From contig MU129171.1 in assembly GCA_014904985.1 (NCBI GenBank), positions 1 through 64,000 on the forward strand: a DNA stretch of 64,000 bases, read 5' to 3'. A program made the position numbers and the translations under genes. The stretch comes from Hydnum rufescens UP504. Taxonomy: Eukaryota; Basidiomycota; Agaricomycetes; Cantharellales; Hydnaceae. The notes under the pieces are model-generated. The model was not told the DNA's origin. It did not search any database and worked only from the letters and a program-made list of their open reading frames with translations. Shown piece by piece: positions 46,331-58,400 of this stretch (position 1 is its first letter; each line of letters starts with the position of its first letter).

Positions 46331-49300
46331 ATGAAGTGGTCCCTCAACCCGGGGAAGACTGCCAAAGGTCTCTCCTTAGCCATCCTCCAGCCCCTCCACC
46401 ACCTCCTTGACGCAATTCCAATCCTGGGTGCCAAGGCCAGCATTGGCATTCTCCTCGATGTCGTCGAAGGCATTGACGTTAGTATCATACTCCCCTTGTT
46501 TTCAAACTGTCAGTCCTCATCGCTCTCTGTGTCCTTCCAGAAAATTTCCCGGAACTCCTCAACATTACTAGAACTAGAAAACCATATTCGATTCCTAACC
46601 AATCTCCTGGAGCCCCTGACAAAAATGGATCGGAGCAATATCTCATCTGGCCTGAAGGATGATGTGCGGAAGTTGAGCAAGTGAGTACCAATGCTTTGAT
46701 TGATAATATGTGTGCCACTGATACATGCCTCATCCAAATTAGAGATTTGGAGCATATTGCCTCCAGTGTCCAGTCAAAATCTTCCGCAGGCGGTGTACGT
46801 CGCTTCTTGGAATGAAAGAAAGATGAACACAATCTACCTACTTTTTCCCAAAACCTCAAGGCAGCTCTCGACCGTTTTCATGTGTGTTTGTCCACAATAT
46901 TTGTGCCCTCCATCCTCCTGACTGGCATGGATGATCTAGGTTAGCCAAACACTCCGTCAAGAGCAAGAATTGCTTCTCAAAAGTAAGATTCCCTCCACTC
47001 CCTACTGTTCATTTGCTGAGATGGGCTTTCACAGAACGATCTGCGGCCGTCATGTCTCTCCCTCATGCTAATTCTGCGGCCTACAATTCCGGCTGTGAGG
47101 ATGCCCCCTCGTCATGCTTCGAAGGCACTCGTGTTTCAATACTGACAGAGATCATGTCATGGTTGGAGAGCGTGGAAAGTGGCATGCCACCTGTGTACTG
47201 GCTCATTGGACTGGCCGGAATCAGCAAGTCAACAATTGCGAAAACGGCAGCCGAATGAGCAGACAAGAATGGGATGCTAGGGGGGAGTTCCTTCTTTTCC
47301 CGGAGCGATGCGCCTTTGTGCAATGCAAACCTTGTCTTCCTGATGCTTGCATTCCAACTTGCACTGTCGGATACCGAGTTCAAAAATGTCATTGGGGAGG
47401 CGATACAACAAGACCCGATGTTGGGTCACAAGAACACATTCTCCCAATTCAAAGGATTGATCTTGAAGCCCCTTGGTTGACTCAGCATAAGCCAACAGAC
47501 GAGACTTATCATGCTTGATGCACTCGACGAGTGTGAAGAACAGGGCACTGACACAATCTTACAACTACTACTTTCTCACGCTTCACAATTACCCTTCCTC
47601 CGTGTCTTAATTACCAGTCGCCTGGAGCCACACATCTCGTCGGTCTTCACTGAGGCCAGGAACCTTGCCAAGAGAGTTCTTCACAACATTGAAGCGTCTG
47701 TCATTGAGGAAGACCTCCGGCTTTACATTCGGTCTGAACTGGGGAAGATTTTAAAGAGGCTCAAGCTTGGCAGCATTCCAGATTGGACGGATGGGGAAAT
47801 CAATTCACTGGTTGAGAAATCAGGGAAATTGTTCATTTATGCAGCGACATCGATCCGATTCATTGGCGACGCTCGTGTTCAAGATCCTCGTGGCCATCTA
47901 TGCCTTATACTGGATACACAGCTCACCAAGGAATCAGAAGTAACAGCTTACTCACAGCTGGACAGCTTGCACATTGGAGTCCTTCAGAACTCGCTCTCAG
48001 ATTTCAACCATAAAGCGATCATGAAACGGTTTCAAATGGTGGTGGGCAGTATTGTGTTGCTTTGGCAACCTCTCCCTCTCGGCTTGTGGGCACAGTTTGT
48101 GCAGTGTACACTCGATGACGTTGACACCACTCTCTGTCACCTTCGTTCCGTGATCATCCCTCCTTTGGCTCTGGACGAGGCCCCTTGTATTTATCACCCC
48201 TCATTTTGTGACTTCATTATGGATCCTTCACGATGCTCTATCCCCAACTTTGTCATTGTGGCTGTACCAGATCAAGAGCTACGGCACGTGTTGCAATGCC
48301 TCAAGCTTATGGAAACCTTCTTGAGGCAGGACATCGCAGGGATCTTGGATGTGTCGCTTTTGAACAGCAAGGTGAAGGGATCGGAGGAGAAAGTGAGGGA
48401 TGCACTATCTGTGGAGGTGCAGTACACGTGCAGGTATTGGGCGTTGCATCTGTCGTGTGTGGAATTGGGGGAGAAGCGAGTGGTGGAGGCGCTGGAGGGA
48501 TTTTCGAAGTGGTTACTTTTGATGTGGATCGAAGCAATGAGCTTGATTGGCAGTCTCTCTAGTGCCATAGTCTCGATAGAAGGAGCGCACCAGTGGGCAG
48601 TAAGTGTCTTCACTATTGGGTGTCGGATCAGCAATTGATTGGAGAGTGCTTTCGATGACAGATGAATTCGAAGTGCGAGGTGATTGTGATCACTCTATTG
48701 GACAATGCACGGCAGTTCATTCTCGCTCACTGTGAACTGATACAGGAGAGTGCACTGCAGGTGTATCATTCTGCTTTGGCATTCACACCATATGACACTG
48801 CACTATACAAAACATATTCAAAAGATGTTAAGAGTTGTATCAGAGTGCTGCAGGGTGCAGATGCACAATGGCCACAGAACTTGAGCACATTGATTAGCCA
48901 TTCTGGTGCAATTAACTCAGTTGCATTTTTACCAGATGGTCTATGGCTTGCATCAGGCTCAGATGACTGTACCCTACAACTGTGGGATGCCATATCAGGA
49001 CAACACATTGCAACCCTTCAGGGCCATTCTGGTACTGTTGAATCTGTAGCATTTTCACACAATGGTTTATGGCTTGCATCAGGTTCATGGAATCACATCC
49101 TGCACTTGTGGGATGTGATGTTGGGCACATGCATTGTCACTCTTCAAGGCCATTCTGGGGCTGTTTCCTCAGTTGCATTTTCACCTGATGGTCAAAGGCT
49201 TGCATCAGCCTCACATGATCACACCCTATGCTTGTGGGATCCTATGTTGGGGATGCACATTGCAACTCTTCAAGGCCATTCTGAGTCAGTTTCCTCAGTT

Positions 49301-50806
49301 GCATTTTCACCTGATGGTTTGCAACTTGTGTCAGGCTCTGATGATCATACCCTATGCTTGTGGGATGCCATATCAGGTGCCCATGCTGCAACTCTTACCA
49401 GTCATTCTAAGGATGTGACCTCAGTTGCATTTTCATCTGATGGTCTTCACCTTGCATCAGGCTCACATGATGAAACTGTATGTTTGCGGGATGCTGTATT
49501 GGGTGTGTGCATTGCAACTCTTCAGGGCCATTCTGGTTTTGTTGTGTCAGTTGCATTTTCACCCAATGGTTCATGGCTTGCATCAGGCTCATGGGATGAG
49601 ACTATATGTGTGTGGGATGCCATGTCAGGCACACACATTGCAACTCTCCATGGCCTCTCTGATGCAGTCAACTCAGTCACATTTTCACCTGACAGTTTAT
49701 GGCTTGCATCTGGCACCCAGGATGGTGCCCTATGCTTATGGAATTCTATGTCAGGCACACCCATTCCTGCCCCCTATGCCCATTCCAATTCAATTAGCTC
49801 ACTTGCACTGTCACCTGATGGTTTGTTGCTTGCATCAGGCTCACATGATCATACTCTACACTTGTGGGATGTCATCTCTGGTGCACACATTGCAACTCTT
49901 GAAGGCCATTCTGGTCAGGTTACCTCAGTTGCATTCTCACCTGATGGTGTACAGCTTGCATCTGGCTCATATGATAATGCTGTATGCTTGTGGGATGCCA
50001 AGTCAGCCAGGCACATTACAACTCTTCTAGGCCACCATCATGAAGTTACCTCAGTTGCATTCTCACCTGATGGCTTGCGGCTTGCATCAGGCTCAACAGA
50101 TAGGAATTTATGCTTGTGGGATCCCATATTGGGTGCACACATTGCAACTTCTTACTGTTCTAATCTGGTTAAATCAGTTGCATTCTCACCCAATGGTTTA
50201 CAGCTTGCATCAGGCTCATATGGTAAGACTGTATACTTGTTGGATGCTATGTCAGGTGCACATATTGCAACTCTTCATGGCCATTCTGATTGGGTTACCT
50301 TGGTTGCCTTTTCACCTGATGGTTTATGGCTTGTATCTGGCTCATTTGATCACACTGTGTGCATATGGGATGCCATATCCAGGGTGTGTATTGCCACTCT
50401 TAATGTTGATTCTTGGAATATTCTAGATTTGGCATTTTCCTTTGATGGTCATACCCTCATCTCCCAGACTTCTACAAACACCTTTGCATGGGATTTGACA
50501 TCTCAACCCCCTCAATTAGTCTCTTCCTCAATTCTGGAGGCCTTGCCTCCTACTATCAGCCTCAGTTCTCTCATGTGGTGTATGGTGGGCAGGTGGATCC
50601 AGGCACTGGACTCAGAGGGCCATCCTGTGGCCCATATATGCTATATCCCTCCCCATTATTCCCCATGGACTGGTGTTCAGGCATCAAGTCCACTCAATCA
50701 ACCCAGAGTTGCAGTTGGATGTGGGGATGGTCATGTTATAATTGTGGATCTTCAAGATCATCCATTTGTACAGAGGCTTCAACATGCAGAAACTCCTTAT
50801 AGATAG
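46331..50806 (+). pseudogene. NWD3: NACHT-WD40 NLR-like gene, WD part fully open
   Basis: Start ATG 46331. Exon 1 is 46331-46477, intron 46478-46540, exon 2 46541-46680, intron 46681-46742. Two further short introns fall before about 47040, and a 74-nt intron lies at 48600-48673. Three stops, 46813-46815, 47256-47258 and 47478-47480, are TGA where NWD4 has CGA. The P-loop is GLAGISKST, with Ser for a key Gly, so ATP binding would be lost even without the stops. The NACHT second half is open from 47511. The WD part is open from 48674 to the stop at 50806, with 13 repeats of 42 residues of the pattern GHSxxVxSVAFSPDGLxLAS and the tail VGCGDGHVIIVDLQDHPF. The open WD part could still be transcribed from an internal start, but nothing shows this. 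Confidence 0.88.
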
Positions 50807-51216
50807 TATATTATTATTTTAACACCCTTTGTGTCTGCTTTGTGTCAAGAAACCAATATGTCTCATCTTCAACTGTAGAGATATCTTTTTAATATAAATG
50901 AATACAGGAACCTTTGATTAGCAAGACCAAAAGGGACACAGAAAGAACAGAGCACCTTCTGGATTCCCTAGCTTTACTATTTCATCTGCATGAACATTGG
51001 CATGCACATACTTTGTTCTGGCACTGCAGTCTTGATGAGTTTTTTTTCTCAGATGAACTCACCTGTGGGGATGTGGTGGCTGAAACCATGAATCTGCTCT
51101 GAGATAACAGTCATAGTGGGAATCATGACAGGCACAGACAACCCTTAGTAATTAAGGTGCCTTTCCTTTTCATGTGTTGCATCCCCTGAATAACAGTCTC
51201 CTCTGAATCAACATTT
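50807..51216 (+). other. 3' flank of NWD3
   Basis: Same flank as 5976-6390, with few substitutions. No gene. Confidence 0.6.
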
Positions 51217-51484
51217 AGATGTTAATTTGGGCACAAGCATCACAACCCTTCAAGCCCATTCTACTGAAATTGTAGTCATTGCATTCTCCCAAGATGGCCA
51301 CACCCTCATCTGCCAAGTTACTGTAATACAGAGGCCTTTGCATGAGATTTGACATCCTATCCTCCTCAATTGGTCTCTGGCTCAATTATGGAGACTTTCC
51401 CCCCCACTATAGACCTTAGTTCAATTGTGTGATCTGGAGTGGGTGACTGGATCCAGGCACTGGATTCCCATGCCAATCATCTTA

Positions 51485-53118
51485 AGGTAGGCCTCATTCA
51501 TACTCATCAAGTCTCCAGCAATTGCCAGATCAATCACATGATGGGTTAAAGTTAGGGTTTAGGTGCTCAAATTTCAGGAACCCATAGCCAACTTTGATGT
51601 AGCTTTCCTAGGCTCTGGCTATGATGGTGAGCTATGATTCTCCATTGAGTAAACTTATTCCTATCTAAGCTAAGCACTGATTTCTTTCTCTAGGTCCATC
51701 ATTAGTGTGTGTGGGAGGACATGGTGACCCCAATACTTTTTATTGGCCCATGCTGCTTGCATGCCATTTAGCCCCTTATGGCATGCATCCATAAATCATG
51801 ATGAATGGGTAAAAAATCTACTGGAGTGAATGAGGAGGGGTGAATTCTGTAGGGTGCCACAACTCACTGACACATTGAAACAATAGGATCCGATTCTAGA
51901 GCACTCATCACATTCTGCTCCAGCTCCATCTGATTTGAAGACTCCAGATATTGGCAATATACATGCTTTGTGTATCCCCAATTGTTTTCAATGAAATTGC
52001 ATTCACAATGGAAGTGAGGGTAGAAGATGACTTGCATGGCATGATTTGACACCTGAGTCATCAATATGCTTGCCCAAAAAGGCAATAACAGAGATTGCCA
52101 TTGCATCAGCAAGATCCAATTTCCTTTTTAGGAAGTGCTCAAAATCCCAGCTGCCCAAATCAAAGATGCCCAAAAAGTGATTCTGAAGCTTTTCTCATGA
52201 TCACAATTTTCTTTGTCTATCTCCTTTGTTGGAAAAATCCATATTATGTAATGCAGCATTTTTCTCAATGTAAGAACTTGGCCTTCATTATTATAGTAGG
52301 CCTGCTCAATTCTGGTGAAAGGAATTTGTGAATGGCAAACTTTTTTCAACTTTTTCTCACTTGGTGCTCTAAAAGGGAATTACCAGGTGAAATGAGGTGA
52401 AACAGAAATGTGCACAATATTTGTGAAGCTCCAACAAAAACATGAATAAAGCTGCTCAATCCCTGTGAAAGCTTGCTGAAAGGGATGGTAAAGAAATTCC
52501 TCAATAAACTCCAGTGTTTCTGGGGTCACCAGATCCAAAAAAGTTATCAACAAGAGTGAGAGTTGATGTTCACAACAGTTTTGATTGCATACAGGCATGG
52601 TGAAAGTTTAGATCCGGCTGAGCAACTTTCAAACTTTGTTGGTCTTGGCAAGACCCAAACTTAGATCAGAAAAAGATATTTTGGTCATTCGCAAGCAGAA
52701 TTAAGAAGAATTGAGCAGGCCTAGTAATGATGGCAATAATGGCCAATAACTCAATACAAAAACACACCATGAAGTGAGCTGGAATGACCCGAGGCAGGAA
52801 GGAATGGGTAAAATGGGCTAAATAGCTATGAACCACAAGATCCTGCAGGATTCTGGACACAGCAAGACACATCATTATGCATCATCATGCATTATCATGA
52901 GAATTATACACATGAAGCCATTTTAATGCCAAATTATGGTATATTACATAATACGGATTTTTCCGACATTACTGAGGAATTTTTTCCAAATTCTTTCACC
53001 GCAGATTAGTAGATGGGATTCATATCCATCATCCATTGTGATGTGTTGTTGAGTAGGGGATGGGGTGGAGGTGACCGGTAGGTGCTGGAGACTTGATGAG
53101 TATGAATGAGGCCTACCT
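51485..53118 (-). mobile_element. Tc1/mariner-like transposon, second copy, with nested MITE
   Basis: Same terminal inverted repeats and TA flanks (51483-51484, 53119-53120) as 6652-7895. The transposase relic on minus includes FYPHFHCECNFIENNWG near 52000. It is longer than the first copy mainly because a 423-bp MITE plus one target copy is inserted at 52299-52726. A small insertion near 51950 also adds ATTGGCAAT. Confidence 0.72.
52299..52721. mobile_element. MITE nested in the Tc1/mariner-like element
   Basis: The ends GGCCTGCTCAATTCT are inverted, 15 bp. The flanks TAGTA at 52294-52298 and 52722-52726 match the single TAGTA at the empty site in the other copy (near 7455). 423 bp, no coding capacity. 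The superfamily is not assigned. The element is absent from unit 1, so it inserted after the unit duplication. Confidence 0.8.
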
Positions 53119-53289
53119 TACACATATCTGCTATATCCCTCCCCATTGTATTCTGAACTCGGGCTCTACTCCCCAGAAATCCAATGTGCCGCATCAATTC
53201 CAACTTGCTGTTGGATGTGGGGATGGCCATGTTGTAATTTTAGATCCTGAAGATCATCCATGTGTACATAGACTCATGATGGCATCATA

Positions 53290-55390
53290 GATGGTATTGT
53301 ATTATGTAGGATTTTTTTAGGTGGTAATGAGCCTGAGGCCTTGACAATTTGCATCAAAGAAACCAAGGTATCCCGTCTACGACTATGGAGATATCCTTTC
53401 GATACAGACAAGTCCAGGAAGCTCTGATCTGCTAGACCGGGGGAGACCACGTACCACATTGCCTAGCCTTGATGTTCTGTCTGCATTAACAATGTCAGGC
53501 GTGTCCTTAGTCTGTAGTTCTTTTTTTCTCGAAGACGAGATCAACTACGAGGGTGTCGCAGCGGAAACTATGAATTCGCCTAGAGACAGAGGGATTCATG
53601 ACATAGGATTGATACGCACGGATAGTCAAAGCTTGCGAGTGCATTGAACCCACCAATACTGAGAATAATTCAGCGGTCAAGATATTTAGGGTCGTTTAGT
53701 TTATATCACGTACAGCATCGAGAGCACACCGCAGCTCTGTATTTGGGCGGGAATCCTCGGTTTGAGGGGTTCGAGGATACTCTTTCCAGAACACAATCCC
53801 CCGACGATGGATCTTGTGTGTCTACGTCAGAAGATTCATTGACGGGACGACGTCGTAAAATGGGATGGCACCTGTCTAGTCAGAAAGCAATCGAGTGAGA
53901 CCAACACTAGTGTGCGCGGATATGGACGAGATTCTAGAATGTTGGATGCCTTCTCTATTTCCCCATCCCTCACGCTTACATCCATGAGAGGAGGTGGAGG
54001 GGACCTCTGTGGGAACGGAGGATTCTCCTTGGATATCGACCCCAGCCGTAGCTTTCGACAGAGACGCAGAAAGATTCCTCTCACCGAGGAGCCTGGGGAC
54101 CATAATCGGCCACTTCTTCGGGAATGACAGGCGTAAAAGAGACCTCTCCAACTCTTTTCCTAGGAAGACAATGTCGCGGAGATCGGCTGGTGCCCCTGAA
54201 GGAGGGAAGTTACGATTGCATTGGAAACAGAGTCCATTCGTGGGGGGGATCACGTTCTCACCACTTTGGGGGTCCATCCGGCTTGTTGATCAGCGTTAGG
54301 AGAAACACTCTATGCTCCTGATCGCCCTCGAGTGCCGAAAAGCCGGTGAATACGAAACCATCACTGAGAGCCCGAACTACTGACGTCACCTCTGTTTTAG
54401 GATACACTGAATTAGCGGAACGAGGGCGATCTCGACGTTCGCTTCCTTATTCAAATTGAACTGATCCGTTGGGAACTCGTGGAGACCTTGAGGGGAGCGA
54501 CTAAGGGCCAACAGATCTTCGAGAGTGTAATGTGACTCCGATTGCTCTGTCTCGGAGTCGTCACGGCGAACCAGAATCGAATCTGGTGCGATGACCATCT
54601 ACGTCGGGGTGCATGTTTCGGGGATGAGGTTTCGAGGGCCTTGACATCATCGTCCTCGTCTGCTTGACGATATATCCGATGCCATGCGTGAGACACGTAG
54701 AAAGCGCTCTCCCTATCATTTTCGTCACAAGACCAAAGAGCCGAGCGCCTGAGGCAGAAAGCACCAGCTCTGGCATGGACGGTATTCAGAAACACCCCGA
54801 AGTCAGCCGCTTTCATAAAACATTCAGTTCAGGCGAGATACATCGCGGGCTCTCATTGGTTTCGCCGATACTATCTTCTGGGATACAGGAGGAACCAGGA
54901 TGCCGGGTGGGAGATAACCTCTTGAATAAATATACATCGACTTGAGAGCCTCAATGTCGACATATCAACATCTGAAGAAAGCAATATAGAGCAATCAAGA
55001 GACGAAATCCTCTGAAATTGCACCTATTCTGAATACTGGGAACAGAGGTGTAACAAAAGATCGAGAATGGACCTAGTTAACGTGTGCCTAGCCAAAATCA
55101 CTTGAGGCAGCAAGGGGATCATGGAGGTCACCAAGCCGGAAAGAGAAAGGAGGGACTAGAGTTGTAATTTGTTAAGCAAACCAGAGGGGAGCGATGTTGA
55201 CTACATTGTACCTGCCCGCATTCAGAGCGCGAACGGCCACGGTCGAACCCAAATGAGGCAACGGAACTTCCCGTGACCACCAAGAAGCAGGGCCTCAAGG
55301 CAAGGTCATGACAATCGATCCAGACCTTGCTCTCGTTAATCTCATCGAATCTTCCATCCGCACAGATTGAGGGAGACCTATAGTCATTCT
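53290..55390 (-). pseudogene. Partner gene, unit 4, best preserved copy
   Basis: I do not recognise the family. Minus-strand segments in order are: DEINESKVWIDCHDLALRPC (about 55340), a region with VDMSTLEAL-like sequence (about 54960), PELVLSASGARLFGLVTKMI (about 54776), SETEQSESHYTLEDLLALSR (about 54550), FNLNKEANVEIALVPLIQCI, FVFTGFSALEGDQEHRVFLL (about 54360), LINKPDGPPKW ending at a GTGAGA possible donor, and ELERSLLRLSFPKKW (about 54150). Several segments lie in different frames. Some joints look like short introns and others like indels, so intactness cannot be decided here. It is divergent from NWD4, with 5' ends about 60-100 bp apart, which would allow a shared promoter. Confidence 0.5.
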
Positions 55391-55445
55391 ATCCTTTTCT
55401 CCTCACGAATTCACCTCTGTCTACCAAGCCTTCCCCATCGTCCGG

Positions 55446-58400
55446 ATGAAGTGGTCCCTCAACCCGGGGAAGACCGCCAAAGGTCTCTCCTTAGCCATTC
55501 TCCAGCCTCTCCACCTCCTCCTCGACGCAATCCCAATCCCGGGTGCCAAGGACGGCATTGGCATTCTCCTCGATGTCGTCGAAGGCATTGACGTTAGTAT
55601 CATACTCCCCTCGTTTTGAAACCATCCGTCCTCATTGCTCTCTGTGTCCTTCCAGAAAACTTCCCGGAACTCCTCAACGCTACTAGAACTAGAAAATCAT
55701 CTTCGATCCCTAACCGATCTTCTGGAGCCCCTGACGAAAATGGACCAGAACAATATCCCATCTGGCCTCAAGGACGATGTGCGGAAGTTGAGCAAGTGAG
55801 TACCGACGCTTTGATTGATAATATGTGTGCCACTAATATATGCGTCGTCCAATTAGAGGTTTGGAGCATATTGCCTCCAGTGTCCAGTTAAAATCTTCCG
55901 CAGGCGGTGTACGTCGCTTCTTGGAACGAAAGAAAGATGAACACGATCTACCTACTTTTTCCCAAAACGTCAAGGCGGCTCTCGACCGTTTTCAGGTCTG
56001 TTTGTCCACAATATTTGTGCCCCTCCATCCTCCTGACTGGCGTGAACGATCCAGCTTAGCCAAACGCTCCGTCAAGAGCAAGAATTGTTTCTCGAAAGTA
56101 AGATCCCCTCCACTCCCCACTGTTCGTTCGCTAAGACCAGCTTCCACAGAACGATCTGTGGCCGTCATGTCTCTCCCTCGCGCTAATTCTGCGGCCTACG
56201 ATTCCGGCCGTGAGGATGCCCCCTCGTCATGCCTGGAAGGCACTCGTGTTTCAATCCTGACAGAGATCATGTCATGGTTCGAGAGCATGGAAGGTGGGAC
56301 GCCGCCTATATATTGGCTCGTTGGACTCGCTGGAATCGGCAAGTCGACGATTGCGAAAACGGCGGCCGAACGAGCGAACAAGAATAGGATGCTAGGAGGG
56401 AGTTTCTTCTTTTCCCGGAGCGACGCACCTTTGCGGAATCCGAACCTTGTCTTCCCGACGCTTGCGTTCCAACTCGCACAATCAGATAACGAGTTCAAAA
56501 ACGTCATCGGGGAGGCGATTCAACAAGACGCAACGTTGGGTCACAAGAACACATTCTCCCAATTTGAAGGATTGATCTTGAAGCCCCTGGGCCGATTTGG
56601 CTCAAGCCGACAGACGACACTTATCGTGCTTGACGCACTCGATGAGTGTGAAGAACAGGGCGCTGACACAATCTTACAACTACTACTTTCTCACGCTTCA
56701 AAATTACCCTTCCTCCGCGTCTTAATTACCAGTCGTCCGGAGCCACACATCTCGTCTGTCTTCACTCAGGCCAGGAACCTCGCCAAGAGAGTTCTTCACG
56801 ATATTGAAGCCTCTGTGATCGAAGAAGACCTTCGGCGTTACATTCGGTCCGAATTGAGGAGGATTCGAAAGAAGCTCGAGCTTGACAGCATTCCGGATTG
56901 GACAGAGGGAGAAATCAATTCTCTGGTTGAGAAATCTGGGAAATTGTTCATTTACGCAGCGATATCGATCCGATTCATTGGCGACCCTCGTGTTCGAGAT
57001 CCTCGTGGTCATCTACACCTGATACTGGATGCACAGCTCACCAAGGAATTGGAGGTAACACCTTACTCGCAGCTGGACAGCTTATACGCTGGGGTCCTTC
57101 GGAACTCGCTCTCGGATTCTAACCGTAAAGCGATTGTGAAGCGGTTTCAAACAGTGGTAGGCAGTATCGTGCTGCTTCGGCAACCTCTCCCGCTGGGCTC
57201 GTTGGCGGAGTTTGTCCGGTGCACACCCGATGATATTCATACTGCTCTCCGTCACCTTCGTTCCGTGATCATCCCTCCTTCCGCTCCGGACGAGGCCCCT
57301 CGTATTTATCACCCCTCATTTCGCGACTTCATTATGGATCCTTCGCGATGCTCTATCCCCGACTTTGTAATTGTTGCCGGACCAGATCAAGAGCTACGGC
57401 ACGCGTTGCGATGCCTTGAGCTTATGGCAACCTTCTTGAGGCAGGACGTCGCAGGGATCTCGGATGTGTCGCTTTTGAACAGCGAGGTGAAGGGATTGGA
57501 GGAGAAAGTGAGATATGCACTACCTGCAGAGGTGCAGTACGCGTGCAGGTATTGGGCGTCGCATCTGTCGTGTGTGGAATTGGGGGAGAAGCGAATGGTG
57601 GAGGTGTTGGAAGGATTTTCGAAGCGGTCAATTTTGATGTGGATCGAAGCGATGAGCCTGATTGGGAGTGTTTCTGATGCTGTAGCCCTGATGGAAGAGG
57701 CGCACCGATGGGCAGTAAGTGTATTCACTATTGGCCGTCGGATCAGCAATTGATTGAAGAGTGATTCTGATGACAGACGAAATCGCAGTGCGAGGCAACG
57801 GTGATTGCTTTGTTGGCTGATGCACGGCGATTCCTTCTCATTCACCGTGAACTGATACGGGGGAGTGCACAGCAGGTGTATCATTCTGCCTTGGCCTTCA
57901 CACCATATGACACTGCACTATACAAGACATATTCAAAAGATGTAAAGAGTTGTATCAGAGTGCTGCAGGGTGTAGAGGCACGATGGCCGCAGAGCTTGAG
58001 CACATTGATTGGCCATTCTGATACAGTTAACTCAGTTGCATTTTCCCCTGATGGTCTATGGGTTGCATCGGGCTCAGATGACCATACCCTGTGCTTGTGG
58101 GATGCCAAGTCAGGAGAGTGGATTGCAACTCTTGAGGCCCATTCTGATTCAGTGGAATCAGTTGCATTCTCACCTGATGGTTTACAGCTTGCATCAGGTT
58201 CATGGGATAAGACCATATGCTTGTGGGATGTCATGTTGGGCACATGCACTGTAACTCTTTGAGGCCATTCTAAGAGCATTCATTCAGTTGCATTTTCACC
58301 TGATGGTTTCAGGCTTGTATCAGGCTCAGATGATCATACCCTATGCTTGTGGGATGCCATGTTGGGGATGCACATTGCAACTCTTCAAGGCCATTCTGGT

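Larger units (their letters stand above)
51217..53290 (+). pseudogene. Second copy of the orphan NWD-tail relic
   Basis: 51217-51484 and 53119-53290 encode the same broken tail as 6391-6651 and 7896-8067 (WIQALDS; YIPPHC; VGCGDGHVVILDPEDHP). The Tc1/mariner-like element interrupts it at the identical TA, so the relic and its insertion were duplicated together with the array unit. Confidence 0.75.
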
